From: Actinomadura pelletieri DSM 43383
Lineage (GTDB): Bacteria > Actinomycetota > Actinomycetes > Streptosporangiales > Streptosporangiaceae
DNA length: 64,000 bases
Assembly: GCF_003634705.1 (NCBI RefSeq)
Contig: NZ_RBWU01000001.1
Location: 248,001-312,000 of the forward strand
Reading direction: 5' to 3'
Made by a program: the position numbers and the translations under genes. The notes beneath the pieces are model-generated. The model was not told the DNA's origin. It made no database searches and saw only the letters and a program-made list of their open reading frames with translations. Of this stretch, positions 50,506 through 59,707 are shown one piece after another. Each line of letters opens with the position of its first letter. Position 1 is the first letter of the stretch.

Positions 50506-51761
50506 CGGACACCGACCGGCTGCGGCGACTGCTCGGCGGCCCCGACACTGCCTGGCTGCTCCAGCGGATCCGTCGCCGACTTGAACGCGGTGGAACGCTC
50601 ACCGGAACCGTCACGCTCACAGGGGCGACCCCGTCGCAGCGGCGCGCCATGGAACTGCTGTTGGGCCGCCGCACCGTGGCCGGCACGTCGCTGTCGGTAT
50701 CCCTCGCCGAGGTCGACCGCGTGCTGCGGGCCAGTGGCGCCTGCCCCGGCGGGCTCGCCACCGCCGTCGAGATCCTGGACGGTCCCGTCCGCGACTTGGC
50801 TCGGGAACGGGCAGAGACGGCCGCCGCCTGGGCTGCGGCGTTCGCACCACTGGACGATGCGGTCGCCGGCCGTCCCGAACTGGCCGACTGGCGCGAGTGG
50901 CTCGACTCCTCCGGCCTCGTCCGTCGCCTGATCCCCCTTGAGGATGCCGCAGGAACGTTGAGGCGGCTCGCCTCGGTCGCGCGGGCGCTGCCCGCCTCCA
51001 GCATTCCTCTGGGCCGGTTCGCCGCCGAAACGTGCGGCAGCGCTCACGCTCTCGACGATGGCCGTCCCCTCGCCACGCTTGCGAGTTCCTGCGCTCGCGC
51101 CATCGCCGGGCTGCCGTTCCGCGCCGACGGCGGCGCCGAATCCCGGCGCGGCACCTGGGCCGCGGTCGGCGTGCATTTGGACGAACTGTCCTCCACCGTC
51201 CTGTGCCTGGGACTGCCCGGCGACACCACGACCGCGACCGGCCGGATGCTGGCCGCCATGCGCGGGGAACCGGTCTCGCTCACCCTGCGCCAGCTTCGCC
51301 GCCACAACGCGCCGATGCGCATCGACCAGGTCCAGGTTTCCCAGCAGGAGACCAACCTGGTTCGCGTTTGCGAGAACCCCATCGTCCTGACGGCGGCGGC
51401 CGACGCCCTCGGCCCGTCCTGTCTGCCCCTGGTGTGTTGTAATGGGCGCCCGTCCGCCGCGGTCTGGCGCCTACTGGAACTCCTCGCCGAAGGCTCCGCC
51501 GAGTTCGCCTACCACGGCGACTTCGACTGGGGCGGAGTGGCGATCGCCAACGCCGTCTATACCCGCATTGGCTGGCGCCCTTGGCGCTTCGACGCCGCCA
51601 GTTACCTTAAAGCGTCCTCCGAGACCGCCTTGGCGGGGCGTCCCTCCCCCACACCGTGGGATTCCACACTGGCCACGGCGATGACCGAACGCGGCGTGCG
51701 CGTCGAGGAAGAACAAGTGCTGCCCATCCTCATCGCTGACCTGACCGCGCCGCACCGGTGA
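50502..51761 (+). CDS. jetD: Wadjet nuclease JetD (DUF2399/TIGR02679, TOPRIM-like)
   Basis: A 419-residue protein. The N-terminal part is the DUF3323-like region; the C-terminal DUF2399 is a TOPRIM-type nuclease with the acidic Glu in VCENPIVL and the D-x-D pair in YHGDFDWGG. Both are intact, so cleavage should be possible. Its ATG overlaps jetC by ATGA, completing a gap-free four-gene operon. The DUF2397/2398/2399 set is, from memory, the type II Wadjet arrangement found in mycobacteria and other actinobacteria. Confidence 0.92.
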   Translation: MTDTDRLRRLLGGPDTAWLLQRIRRRLERGGTLTGTVTLTGATPSQRRAMELLLGRRTVAGTSLSVSLAEVDRVLRASGACPGGLATAVEILDGPVRDLARERAETAAAWAAAFAPLDDAVAGRPELADWREWLDSSGLVRRLIPLEDAAGTLRRLASVARALPASSIPLGRFAAETCGSAHALDDGRPLATLASSCARAIAGLPFRADGGAESRRGTWAAVGVHLDELSSTVLCLGLPGDTTTATGRMLAAMRGEPVSLTLRQLRRHNAPMRIDQVQVSQQETNLVRVCENPIVLTAAADALGPSCLPLVCCNGRPSAAVWRLLELLAEGSAEFAYHGDFDWGGVAIANAVYTRIGWRPWRFDAASYLKASSETALAGRPSPTPWDSTLATAMTERGVRVEEEQVLPILIADLTAPHR

Positions 51762-51948
51762 GGCGCAAGGTCGGTGGGCTGCCAATCTTCGTGGGTTTTG
51801 CGCCACCGGCCGGTGTGCTTCTGCGGCTGGGGCGGGGAGTGGCGAGAAAACGGTGATTATTGGCAGTTTAACCTCTCACCGGGGCGGGGGAACCGAGGCC
51901 ACTATGCGAGCGCCGAGAAACTTCTCGGGCTCGACATGTGGAGGAACG

Positions 51949-52110
51949 ATGAAGCGTCTTCTTGTGACCGTGATGGCGACGGGGATCGTCATGGTCGGCG
52001 CCGCCTCGGTGGCCGCGAGTGCGTCCGCCGAGGAGGCGGTCGGGACCGACAGCGTGAGGATCACCTCGGAGGGGACCGACAGCGTGAGGATCACCAACCG
52101 AGACTGGTGA
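51949..52110 (+). CDS. tiny secreted peptide with exact tandem repeat
   Basis: A 53-residue peptide. The first 27 residues are a signal peptide (MKRLLVTVMATGIVMVGA, then ASVAASASA with a likely cut after ASA). The mature part has about 26 residues and contains GTDSVRIT twice, separated by SE, then ends NRDW. The two copies are encoded by an identical 24-nt sequence. GGAGGAACG precedes the ATG, so expression is likely. No family recognised. It lies behind the Wadjet operon but has its own 187-bp leader. Confidence 0.75.
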   Translation: MKRLLVTVMATGIVMVGAASVAASASAEEAVGTDSVRITSEGTDSVRITNRDW

Positions 52111-52116
52111 CCCTAC

Positions 52117-52152
52117 CGAGGGCCGCCCGGCGGATGGGACGGGTGGCCCTCG
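52117..52152 (+). terminator. hairpin after the secreted peptide gene
   Basis: CGAGGGCC, 20 bases (themselves GC-rich and partly self-complementary), GGCCCTCG, beginning 7 bp after the peptide stop. No U-tract, as is common in actinomycetes. Confidence 0.6.
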
Positions 52153-52312
52153 ATCATCCGTGCGCCCTCGTCGGGGGACGAGGTGTTCGATCCACGGACC
52201 GGCGACATTACGGATCCGTGCCGCGGCCGTCCGCTCCTAGTCTTCAGAAAGGGATTCCCGTGCGGGCGGACGAGGCCGCGAAGTTTGTCAGTATTTTCCG
52301 ATCGGGGGTTTC

Positions 52313-53329
52313 ATGTTGCTCTGTCGCCGTGTGCCAGGCGCCGGTCCTCAGCAGGCCGACGTCGACGTTCAGAAGGTCGTCGCCTTTGTGTCGGACGGAT
52401 TCAGCACCGTCGCGCTGGGACTCTGCGGTGCGGTGTTCGCCGACCGGACCGAACTCTGGATGCCGCGGTACGCATTCCTCGTCACGACGGAGTGGCCGGG
52501 CCCGTTGACCAGTGATCTGGGGCTGCTCCAGCAGGTCGAGCACGGACCGGACGTCATGCGGGAGGCCGACCTGATCCTGGTGTTCCCCATCGGCGACGGC
52601 CTGCCCGGTCCAGAGGTGATCGACGCGATCAGGGACGCCCACCGGCGCGGAGCGACCGTGGCCTCCTTCTGCTCCGGCGCGTTCGTGCTCGCCGAGACGG
52701 GGCTGCTCGACGGGAGGCGGGCGACGACGCATCCGCGGCTGGCGGCCGAGCTCGCCCGGCGTTATCCCCGCGTCCACGTGGAACCGGACGCCCTCTACGT
52801 CGACGAGGGGCGCCTGGTCACCGGGGTCGGGGGCGCCGAGGGCATCAACATGGTGATGCACCTGGTGAGGCGCGAGCATGGGACCGCGGTCGCCAACGCG
52901 ATCGCGCAGGAGACCGTCGCGGTGCCGAACTGGTCCGGCGACCGGCCCCGGTACCTGTCCTTTCCCACCGCCGCCCGGTCCGAGGACGAGCGCATCACCG
53001 CCGTCCTCGAATGGGCCGGTGACCACCTGGACCAGCCGCATTCGATCGACGACCTGGCCGCCCGCGCCCTCATGAGCACCCGCACGTTCAACCGGCGCTT
53101 CAAGGCCGCGACCGGCACCACGCCTCATGCGTGGCTCCGGGCCCAGCGGGTGCGGAGGGCCGGGGAGCTTCTGGAGACCACGGGGCTGGGCGTCGAGGAG
53201 ATCGCCCGGCAGGTCGGCTACCGGACGGCCGCCGTCCTGCGCGAGAACTTCATCAAGACCCGCGGGGTCTCACCGCAGGCCTACCGGCGGGCGCTGGGGC
53301 ATCGGTTGACGCTCTCTCGGACGACCTGA
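52313..53329 (+). CDS. GlxA-like AraC-family regulator with DJ-1/PfpI domain
   Basis: A 338-residue regulator. Residues about 20-190 are a DJ-1/PfpI-type amidotransferase-like domain (KVVAFVSDGFSTVAL; nucleophile-elbow region FCSGAFVLAETGLLDGRRAT). Residues about 225-325 are an AraC double helix-turn-helix (SIDDLAARALMSTRTFNRRFKAATG, then VEEIARQVGYRTAAVLRENF). The length is normal for GlxA-like regulators, whose ligand is usually unknown. The ATG follows GGGGG. It is 28 bp before the next regulator gene, and the two may be co-transcribed. Confidence 0.88.
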   Translation: MLLCRRVPGAGPQQADVDVQKVVAFVSDGFSTVALGLCGAVFADRTELWMPRYAFLVTTEWPGPLTSDLGLLQQVEHGPDVMREADLILVFPIGDGLPGPEVIDAIRDAHRRGATVASFCSGAFVLAETGLLDGRRATTHPRLAAELARRYPRVHVEPDALYVDEGRLVTGVGGAEGINMVMHLVRREHGTAVANAIAQETVAVPNWSGDRPRYLSFPTAARSEDERITAVLEWAGDHLDQPHSIDDLAARALMSTRTFNRRFKAATGTTPHAWLRAQRVRRAGELLETTGLGVEEIARQVGYRTAAVLRENFIKTRGVSPQAYRRALGHRLTLSRTT

Positions 53330-53357
53330 CCCCGCGGCGGCGACTTACGATCAAGGC

Positions 53358-56069
53358 ATGTTCGCGGGGCGGGGGCAGGAGCTTGCCGGGGTGGTGGGGC
53401 TTCTCGCGTCCGCGCGGGCGAGCCGGGGCGGCGGTGTCGTCCTGGTCGGTGAGCCCGGGATCGGGAAGTCGACACTGCTCAGGCAGGCCGCGGGTCTGGC
53501 GACCGATATGCGCGTGCTGCGGGCCACGGGCGCGGAGACGGAGGCGCCGCTCGCCTATGCCGTCCTGCACCAGTTGCTGTTCCCGGTGCTGGATCGGGTC
53601 GATCTGCTGCCCGCGCCGCAGGCGGAGGCGCTCGGTGTCGCGCTCGGTTCACGGAGCGGGGCCGCGCCGGACCGGTTCCTGGTGTCGGCGGGGACGCTGA
53701 CCCTGCTGTCGGACCTGGCGGACGAACGTCCGGTGGCATGCCTCGTCGACGACCTGCAATGGGCGGACGGCCCGTCCCGTGACGTGCTCGCGTTCGTGGC
53801 CCGCCGCGTCGGCGCCGAGCCCGTCGCCCTGATCGCCGCCGACCGGACCGCCGCGGACCGGCCGCCCGACGGTCTGCGTGTGCTGCCTCTCGCACCGCTC
53901 ACCGCCGGCGAGTCGGCGGCCGTCCTGGACGCGCTCAGTCCGAACCTCTCCCCGGAAGTGCGGGATCGGCTGGTGAAGGCGGCGGCCGGCAACCCGCTCG
54001 CCCTGGAGGAGATACCTCGGGGGCTCACGCGGCGAGAACTCGCCGGGCTTGATCCCCTCCTCGATCCGCTCCCGTTGTCGACGGCCCTCGAAGGGCTGTT
54101 CAGCACGCGGGTTCGGCGGCTCGATCCCGACGTCCGGGTGCTGGTCGTCCTGTGCGCGGCGGACGGTTCCGGTCACCTGCCGACCCTCGCGCGGGCAGCC
54201 GAGCGGCTGGACGTCTCCCTCGCCCCCCTTGACTCGGGCATGCTGGACGACCTGGTCCACATCGACCGGTTCGGTGCCGTGGCCTTCCGCCATCCGCTGG
54301 TGCGTTCGGCCGCGTACCACGGCGCTCCGCACTCGACCCGTCGGGCCGTCCACGCGGCGCTCGCACACGCCGGCACCGAGCCCACCCGCCGGGTGTGGCA
54401 CCTGGCGCGGGCCGTGTCGGGCCCCGACGAAGAAGTCGCCCGCGAGCTGGAGCAGGTCGCCGAACGCACGCTGCGTCGTTCCGGCGACCGGACGGCGGTC
54501 ACCGTCCTCCAGCAGGCCGCCCGGCTCAGCCCGGACGTGGCCGACCGGGCCCGAAGGCTGGTCGCCGCCGCCGAGGCCGCCTGGCGAAGCGGCGACGCGG
54601 CCCGCACGCGCACGCTCCTGGACGAGGCCCGCCCCCTCGCCGAGCCCGGTGATCCGCGCATCGACCACCTCCACGGCCTGACCGAACTCCGCGACGGGGA
54701 CGCGGCCGAAGCCGTCCGCGTCCTGGTCTCCGCGGCGTCCCGCGCCGTCGACGGTGCCGTCCACCGCCCGGTGCAGGTGTTGCTGGACGCCGGTGAAGCC
54801 GCCTTCCACACCGCGGACGCCGCCGCGGCCAAGGAGGTCGACCGGCTCCTCAAACAGCTCCCAGACGCGGGAACCCCCCTGGAACAGGCACTGGTCAGGT
54901 TGATGCTCGGCATCGCACCGCTGGCGCGAGGCGAGCACCCCGACGGCCTGGAGGACGATCTGGCCTTGATCGAAAGGAGCGGTGACCCGCACCTGCTCGT
55001 CCGGGCCGGCGGCATCGCCCTGACCCGCGGCGACCTCGGGACCTCCCGGCGGCTACGCGCCGCCGGCGTGGCCAGAGCCCGTCACCTCGGCGCCGCGGGG
55101 ACGCTCGCCTGGGCCCTGTGGTACCAGGCCAACGAGGAGGTCCTGAACGGCCGGTACGCCGCGGCGGAGGCGATCGCCGACGAAGGTCACCGGCTGTCCC
55201 TGGAGACCGGACGGTCCAACATCGCCTGGCAGCATCAGGCGACCATGGCCATGCTGTGCGGCCTGCGCGGGCGCGCGGACGAGGCCGTGGCCAAGGCGCG
55301 GGAGGTCATCGCGTTCGCCGACGCCCGCGGCCTGGCCACCGCCGGTCTGTGCGCGCGGCACGCCCTGACCCTGCTCGCGCTCTCCCAGGGGCGCGGCGCG
55401 GACGCCCTGGAACAACTGGAGGTCATGCGCGATCTCATGTCGTCCGGGCACCACGCGGTCTCCATCACCGTGGTCCCCTTCTATGTCGAGGCGGCGACAC
55501 GCGTCGACCTGCGCGACCGCGGCGCCGAGGTCTTCGCCCGGTATCTGACCTGGGCGGAGGAGCCCCCCGCGCCGACGGAGGTGCGCGCTCTCGCCGCCCG
55601 TTGCCGGGCCCTGCTGTCCGATGGCGACGAGGCCGATCGATGGTTCCGGACCGCGCTCGACCATCACCACGCGTCCGGGGTGCCGCTCGACCACGCCCGC
55701 ACCGCGCTGCTGTACGGGGAGTTCCTCCGCCGCCGGAAACGCCGCACCGACGCGCGAGCCCCGCTTCGGCTCGCGCTGGCCACCTTCGAGCGGCTCGGCG
55801 CCACGACATGGGCCCGGCGCGCCCGAGCCGAGCTGCGCGCCACCGGGGTGACGACGGGAGTGCCCGACCCCAGCGGCATCGACCTCCTCACGCCCCAGGA
55901 GATCCAGGTCGCCCGCGTCGTCGGCCAAGGTCTCACCAGCCGCCAGGCCGCGGCCCAACTCTTCCTCAGCCCGCGCACCGTCGACTACCACCTGCGCAAG
56001 ATCTACCAGAAACTGGGCATCGCCTCCCGCACCGAACTCGCGCGCCTCGATCTTTCCGACCGGGACTGA
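53358..56069 (+). CDS. LAL-type LuxR-family ATPase regulator
   Basis: A 903-residue LAL regulator. Walker A is GEPGIGKST (31-39), Walker B is ACLVDDLQWAD around residue 130; the middle is helical TPR-like sequence; the C-terminal LuxR helix-turn-helix begins LLTPQEIQVARVVGQG at about 843 and includes SRQAAAQLFLSPRTVDYHLRKI. Such large STAND-type regulators often control secondary metabolism or catabolism in actinomycetes. Its target is probably local; the amidohydrolase gene lies 89 bp downstream. Confidence 0.92.
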   Translation: MFAGRGQELAGVVGLLASARASRGGGVVLVGEPGIGKSTLLRQAAGLATDMRVLRATGAETEAPLAYAVLHQLLFPVLDRVDLLPAPQAEALGVALGSRSGAAPDRFLVSAGTLTLLSDLADERPVACLVDDLQWADGPSRDVLAFVARRVGAEPVALIAADRTAADRPPDGLRVLPLAPLTAGESAAVLDALSPNLSPEVRDRLVKAAAGNPLALEEIPRGLTRRELAGLDPLLDPLPLSTALEGLFSTRVRRLDPDVRVLVVLCAADGSGHLPTLARAAERLDVSLAPLDSGMLDDLVHIDRFGAVAFRHPLVRSAAYHGAPHSTRRAVHAALAHAGTEPTRRVWHLARAVSGPDEEVARELEQVAERTLRRSGDRTAVTVLQQAARLSPDVADRARRLVAAAEAAWRSGDAARTRTLLDEARPLAEPGDPRIDHLHGLTELRDGDAAEAVRVLVSAASRAVDGAVHRPVQVLLDAGEAAFHTADAAAAKEVDRLLKQLPDAGTPLEQALVRLMLGIAPLARGEHPDGLEDDLALIERSGDPHLLVRAGGIALTRGDLGTSRRLRAAGVARARHLGAAGTLAWALWYQANEEVLNGRYAAAEAIADEGHRLSLETGRSNIAWQHQATMAMLCGLRGRADEAVAKAREVIAFADARGLATAGLCARHALTLLALSQGRGADALEQLEVMRDLMSSGHHAVSITVVPFYVEAATRVDLRDRGAEVFARYLTWAEEPPAPTEVRALAARCRALLSDGDEADRWFRTALDHHHASGVPLDHARTALLYGEFLRRRKRRTDARAPLRLALATFERLGATTWARRARAELRATGVTTGVPDPSGIDLLTPQEIQVARVVGQGLTSRQAAAQLFLSPRTVDYHLRKIYQKLGIASRTELARLDLSDRD

Positions 56070-56158
56070 TCGCAAGAAATTCGCCAAAGAACGCAAGAAC
56101 CCGGCCATTATTGGGACGCCTCACGGCGCACCAGAACCATCCGACTAGCGTCGCTAGG

Positions 56159-57334
56159 ATGAGCAAACTCGCCATTGGCGTGACGAGGGTTTTCGACGGC
56201 GAACGGTTGCTTGACGAACCCGCATTGATACTCGTGGAGAACGGACGGATCGCCGGAATTCAGCCAGGCACGGAGGCACCGGATGACTGGACGACGCGAC
56301 ATTATGACGGAACGGCCCTGCCCGGCCTGATCGACACACATGTGCACCTGTGCGCGAACGGCGACCTTGGCGCCCTCGAGAACATCGAACATCTATCCCC
56401 GAAAGACCTGCACGACACCATAGAAACGTCGCTCCACCTACATCTGGCCGCAGGCGTGACCACCGTCCGGGACCTTGGCGACCACCAGGACGCGGTGCTG
56501 GAGTGGAGGACGCACGACAAACCCGGACTGCCGACGGTCGTGGCCTCCGGAACGCCGATCACCAGCATGGACGGGCACTGCGCATCGCTGGGCGGACAGG
56601 CGCGCGGGGAGGCGGAGATCCGGGCGATGGTCCGGCGGCGCGCGGAACACGGCGCGGACATCGTGAAGATCATGGCCAGCGGCGGGGTGCTCACACCCGG
56701 CACCGACACCCTGAGCCCGCAGTTCACCGAGCCGGAGATGCGCGCGGCGGTCGACGAGGCGCACCGGCTCGGACTACCGATCACCGCGCACGCGCACGCC
56801 CTCGACGCGGTACGCCAGGCCCTGGCCGCGGGCGTCGACGGCATCGAGCACTGCACCTGTCTGACAAGTGACGGCGTCCGCGCCGACGACGCCCTGCTCA
56901 CCAAATTGGCCGAGTCGGGGACCACGGTCTGCCCGACGCTCGGAAGCGACCCCGCGGTCGTCGTCCCACCCGAGATCATCGCCGTGGCCGCACGCGCCGG
57001 CATCACCGAGGCCGTCCTACAAGAAACAGCCATGCGCCTCCACAAGGGCGGAGCCCGGTTGGTGGCGGGCTCGGACGGCGGCATCGGCCCGGCCAAACCC
57101 CACGGCCTACTGCCCTACACCCTCGAGGAGTACGTACACGCGGGCCTCCCAGCGACAGCCGCACTACGAGCCGCCACATCGGTCGCCGCAGAGGCCTGCG
57201 GCCTACCGGCCCACAAAGGCCGCATCCGCACCGCCCACGACGCCGACCTGTTAATCGTGACCGGCGACCCGACCACCGACATCACGGCCCTACACACCCC
57301 CCAAGCAACCTACCTATCCGGCCACCTCCAGTAA
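56159..57334 (+). CDS. amidohydrolase-family protein (imidazolonepropionase/prolidase-like)
   Basis: A 391-residue metal-dependent hydrolase. The metal motif H-x-H is in GLIDTHVHL; a likely bridging Lys is in ADIVKIMASGG; later metal ligands are the His of ITAHAHA and of GIEHCT, and the catalytic Asp is in LVAGSDGG. This matches the dipeptidase/Xaa-Pro or imidazolonepropionase-like branch. It acts in the cytoplasm on an unknown amide. The ATG at 56159 follows TAGG only, a weak ribosome site. It is a single gene, perhaps controlled by the LAL regulator before it. Confidence 0.88.
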   Translation: MSKLAIGVTRVFDGERLLDEPALILVENGRIAGIQPGTEAPDDWTTRHYDGTALPGLIDTHVHLCANGDLGALENIEHLSPKDLHDTIETSLHLHLAAGVTTVRDLGDHQDAVLEWRTHDKPGLPTVVASGTPITSMDGHCASLGGQARGEAEIRAMVRRRAEHGADIVKIMASGGVLTPGTDTLSPQFTEPEMRAAVDEAHRLGLPITAHAHALDAVRQALAAGVDGIEHCTCLTSDGVRADDALLTKLAESGTTVCPTLGSDPAVVVPPEIIAVAARAGITEAVLQETAMRLHKGGARLVAGSDGGIGPAKPHGLLPYTLEEYVHAGLPATAALRAATSVAAEACGLPAHKGRIRTAHDADLLIVTGDPTTDITALHTPQATYLSGHLQ

Positions 57335-57474
57335 GCCGCACAAGGCTCCACAGCATCGCGGTCGCAAAGTCGGCAGGGTTCAGCCCGCCTATTCGCCATT
57401 TGGCGCCCTCCGCAACGCGGTGGAGCGGGAATGCCCGCACCGAACCCGCCCGGGTTCTTTGCCTGGCCCGTGCT

Positions 57475-57978
57475 CTACAGTTTCGCAAGCAGCGCCAACG
57501 TCGGACCGATCAGCACCACGATGTAGAAGATCACCCACACGCCGACGGTTCTGAGCGGGCCGGTGAGGTCTCTCCGATCCGAACGTCCGGTGTGCAGGCG
57601 AGGCGGGACGGCGTTACCTCTGCTGAAACCACTGCCCGGACCGGACGGCGCGTACACGAGTTCCGCCGGCTCCGCTGCCAGGAGCGTCCCGGACTTCTGG
57701 ACGGGAATGGGGCCTGCTATTTCCCCACCGTCCACCGGATCTTGACCCTGAACAGCGCGGAACGTCCAAGCCGGTTCTCGGAGAACGTAGATGCTGGTAC
57801 CCCATTCGGCCGGAACGGATTCCCCATTCACTGTGACCGCGGGCCGGTACTCGTCACGCGTGGACTGGAAATTCTTGTGCGAGAAAGGCCACACATATCG
57901 GACGACCAGTTGGAGCGACTCACCCTGGCCCTGTACCGGGCGTAGAAGGGGACCGAACCAGCCGGACTTGGAATTCAT
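57475..57978 (-). CDS. unknown protein with C-terminal membrane helix (last gene of ESX-like operon)
   Basis: A 167-residue protein I do not recognise. It is soluble for most of its length and ends with one hydrophobic segment (VGVWVIFYIVVLIGPTLALL), so it is probably anchored by its tail. The first part has ordinary globular composition, including WTFRAVQGQDPVD. It starts 4 bp after the stop of a similarly built gene, making it the fourth gene of the YbaB/WXG-type operon. Confidence 0.7.
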   Translation of the reverse strand: MNSKSGWFGPLLRPVQGQGESLQLVVRYVWPFSHKNFQSTRDEYRPAVTVNGESVPAEWGTSIYVLREPAWTFRAVQGQDPVDGGEIAGPIPVQKSGTLLAAEPAELVYAPSGPGSGFSRGNAVPPRLHTGRSDRRDLTGPLRTVGVWVIFYIVVLIGPTLALLAKL

Positions 57979-57982
57979 CGCC

Positions 57983-58414
57983 CTATATCCGTTCCGCTAG
58001 AGTATTCGCGGCAAGAAGAATGACGAACGATGCGAGCAGAAGAAGACCGGCTCGTAAGTTCCAGCTCTGCAACCCCTTCTTCGACGGGGGGACGGGACTC
58101 GAAACGACCATCGGCACAGCCGCTCCGGGCCGGATCCAGACCTGAATGATTCGGACACGTCCCTTAACCGCGTCCGTAACGAACGACGTGGTGACGCCGC
58201 ACCGCAACGTGATCGTTCGCGCCCCGGACGCAACCGGGACGTACCAGCGTCCCGGCGCGACGTCCAAGGAATGGCCGTCGACCTGACATGACAATACCGG
58301 AAGTTCGCCGGCGAACTCGGAGTCCACCGAGAATCGGATGTCCAGTGCCGAATTCTCCGGAGTCGGTGCCGCCGATTCCAAGTCTTCGAGGCGCACGGGA
58401 AACATTGCCTGCAT
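57983..58414 (-). CDS. unknown protein with C-terminal membrane helix (third gene of ESX-like operon)
   Basis: A 143-residue protein with a soluble beta-rich front (LDIRFSVDSEFAGELPVLSCQVDG, RWYVPVASGARTITLRCG) and one C-terminal hydrophobic helix (LRAGLLLLASFVILLAANTL). No family recognised. It follows the WXG-type gene by 15 bp. Its layout, globular part plus tail anchor, is shared with the next gene, so they may be partners. Confidence 0.7.
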   Translation of the reverse strand: MQAMFPVRLEDLESAAPTPENSALDIRFSVDSEFAGELPVLSCQVDGHSLDVAPGRWYVPVASGARTITLRCGVTTSFVTDAVKGRVRIIQVWIRPGAAVPMVVSSPVPPSKKGLQSWNLRAGLLLLASFVILLAANTLAERI

Positions 58415-58429
58415 TTATCGACCGCCAAT

Positions 58430-59707
58430 CTACACCGGCTCGGGCGGAGCCGCCGGGAAGCTTCCGGGATCCAACTTGTTCCGGATGTCGTCGGCGGTGC
58501 CACCACCACCCGTGGCCCCCTGCCATGCCGGTCCAGCGACTTTGAACGGCGTGCTGATTCCGGCGCTGATTCCGAATCCGCTGAGCGCTTTGAGAGCACG
58601 CTTGTTCTGCGCGGCATACCTGGCCAGATATCGCAGCAGGGTGGCCAGGCGGATCAGCACGTTGCGCACCTTCTGAACCATGGCCGAGGCGCGCTGAAAG
58701 GCGATCGTGGCCTGGATGCCGGTGGCTCCTGCCGCGGCGGCGGTGCTGGCGCCGCCCGTGACCGGCGCGGCCGCCATCGCCGGAACCCAAACCGCGATCA
58801 GCCACCGGATCAGCGTGATGATGAGTTCGACGATAAAGGCCTGCGCAACCTCCATGATCGCCTTGCTGGCCCCGAGAATCGCCCGCACATGTGTGACCTC
58901 CTTCGCCAGGTCGTCCAGACCTTCGGTGAAGATGGTCATGTGGGCTCTGGCTCGGTTTGCCGTTGGCCCCTTCCAGATGTGCTCTGCTATGTCCTTCTGG
59001 GGGATTTCCAGGACCTTCTTCGACAACTCGCCGAGCTTCTGACCTACCACCTCCCATCGGTTGCTCGCGTCATCTATTTTCTCCGGGTGCCCGGTGACGT
59101 ACGCGAGTGCGTCCTCCAATGGCTGGATGACGTCTATCAGGAAGGTGAGGCCCCAGCCGGCGAGGAAGCCCACCGGGTCGGCGGCCAGTCCGATGCCCGC
59201 ACCGAGGGCGTCTCCGGTGAACGATGACAGGTCGGCGAATTGCTTGTCCTCGAACGCCTTCTGCACTCCCTTGCCCAGTGAGCTGATGACCGGCATGTCC
59301 TCGAGAGCGTCGAATCGAAGCGGGCCGGCCTCGTTCAGGGAGGGGGAGCGTTTCGGTGCTTCGGCCTTACCGATCGCAGGATCGACGAGAAGACTTTCCA
59401 CCTCCTTTATCTTGCTGAGTATCTCGCTGTCCGCCTTGCGATAGTTTTCGGCGGTCTTCAGTAGCGAGTCCGCCGCCTTGTTAATGTACGTAGGAGGCAG
59501 TTGGAGAGACTCGTGCAACTCGGCGGCGGCGTGCTGGTACCAGTCATTCAACTGGGCGGCCCTGCCGACACCTCCCCACACGTCGAAGCCGTGCCCCGGG
59601 TCGGCGGCCTTTGCGGAGGCTTTGATGTCGGCGGCGAGGGACTGATAGGTGTCCATCTTCTGTGCGGCGACGACCAACTGGCCCGGATTGTAGACGATCT
59701 CGGTCAC
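58430..59707 (-). CDS. WXG100/ESX-like secreted-effector-type protein
   Basis: A 425-residue protein. Residues 1-100 are helical and resemble a WXG100 domain (LAADIKASAKAADPGHGFDVWGGVGRA, then SLLKTAENYRKADSEI); the motif is W-G-G instead of W-x-G. A second helical block at about 225-290 (WEVVGQKLGELSKKVLEI, ILGASKAIMEVAQAF) is followed by a hydrophobic stretch and an Ala/Gly-rich tail. This fits actinobacterial ESX or polymorphic-toxin carrier proteins. There is no clear toxin domain. Its ATG overlaps the stop of the YbaB-like gene (ATGA). Confidence 0.75.
   Translation of the reverse strand: MTEIVYNPGQLVVAAQKMDTYQSLAADIKASAKAADPGHGFDVWGGVGRAAQLNDWYQHAAAELHESLQLPPTYINKAADSLLKTAENYRKADSEILSKIKEVESLLVDPAIGKAEAPKRSPSLNEAGPLRFDALEDMPVISSLGKGVQKAFEDKQFADLSSFTGDALGAGIGLAADPVGFLAGWGLTFLIDVIQPLEDALAYVTGHPEKIDDASNRWEVVGQKLGELSKKVLEIPQKDIAEHIWKGPTANRARAHMTIFTEGLDDLAKEVTHVRAILGASKAIMEVAQAFIVELIITLIRWLIAVWVPAMAAAPVTGGASTAAAAGATGIQATIAFQRASAMVQKVRNVLIRLATLLRYLARYAAQNKRALKALSGFGISAGISTPFKVAGPAWQGATGGGGTADDIRNKLDPGSFPAAPPEPV

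Noticed and set aside
52046..52099. Two identical 24-nt units considered as a CRISPR or regulatory repeat
   Set aside because: Only two copies, in frame within a small gene with its own ribosome site and signal peptide; a coding duplication explains them.
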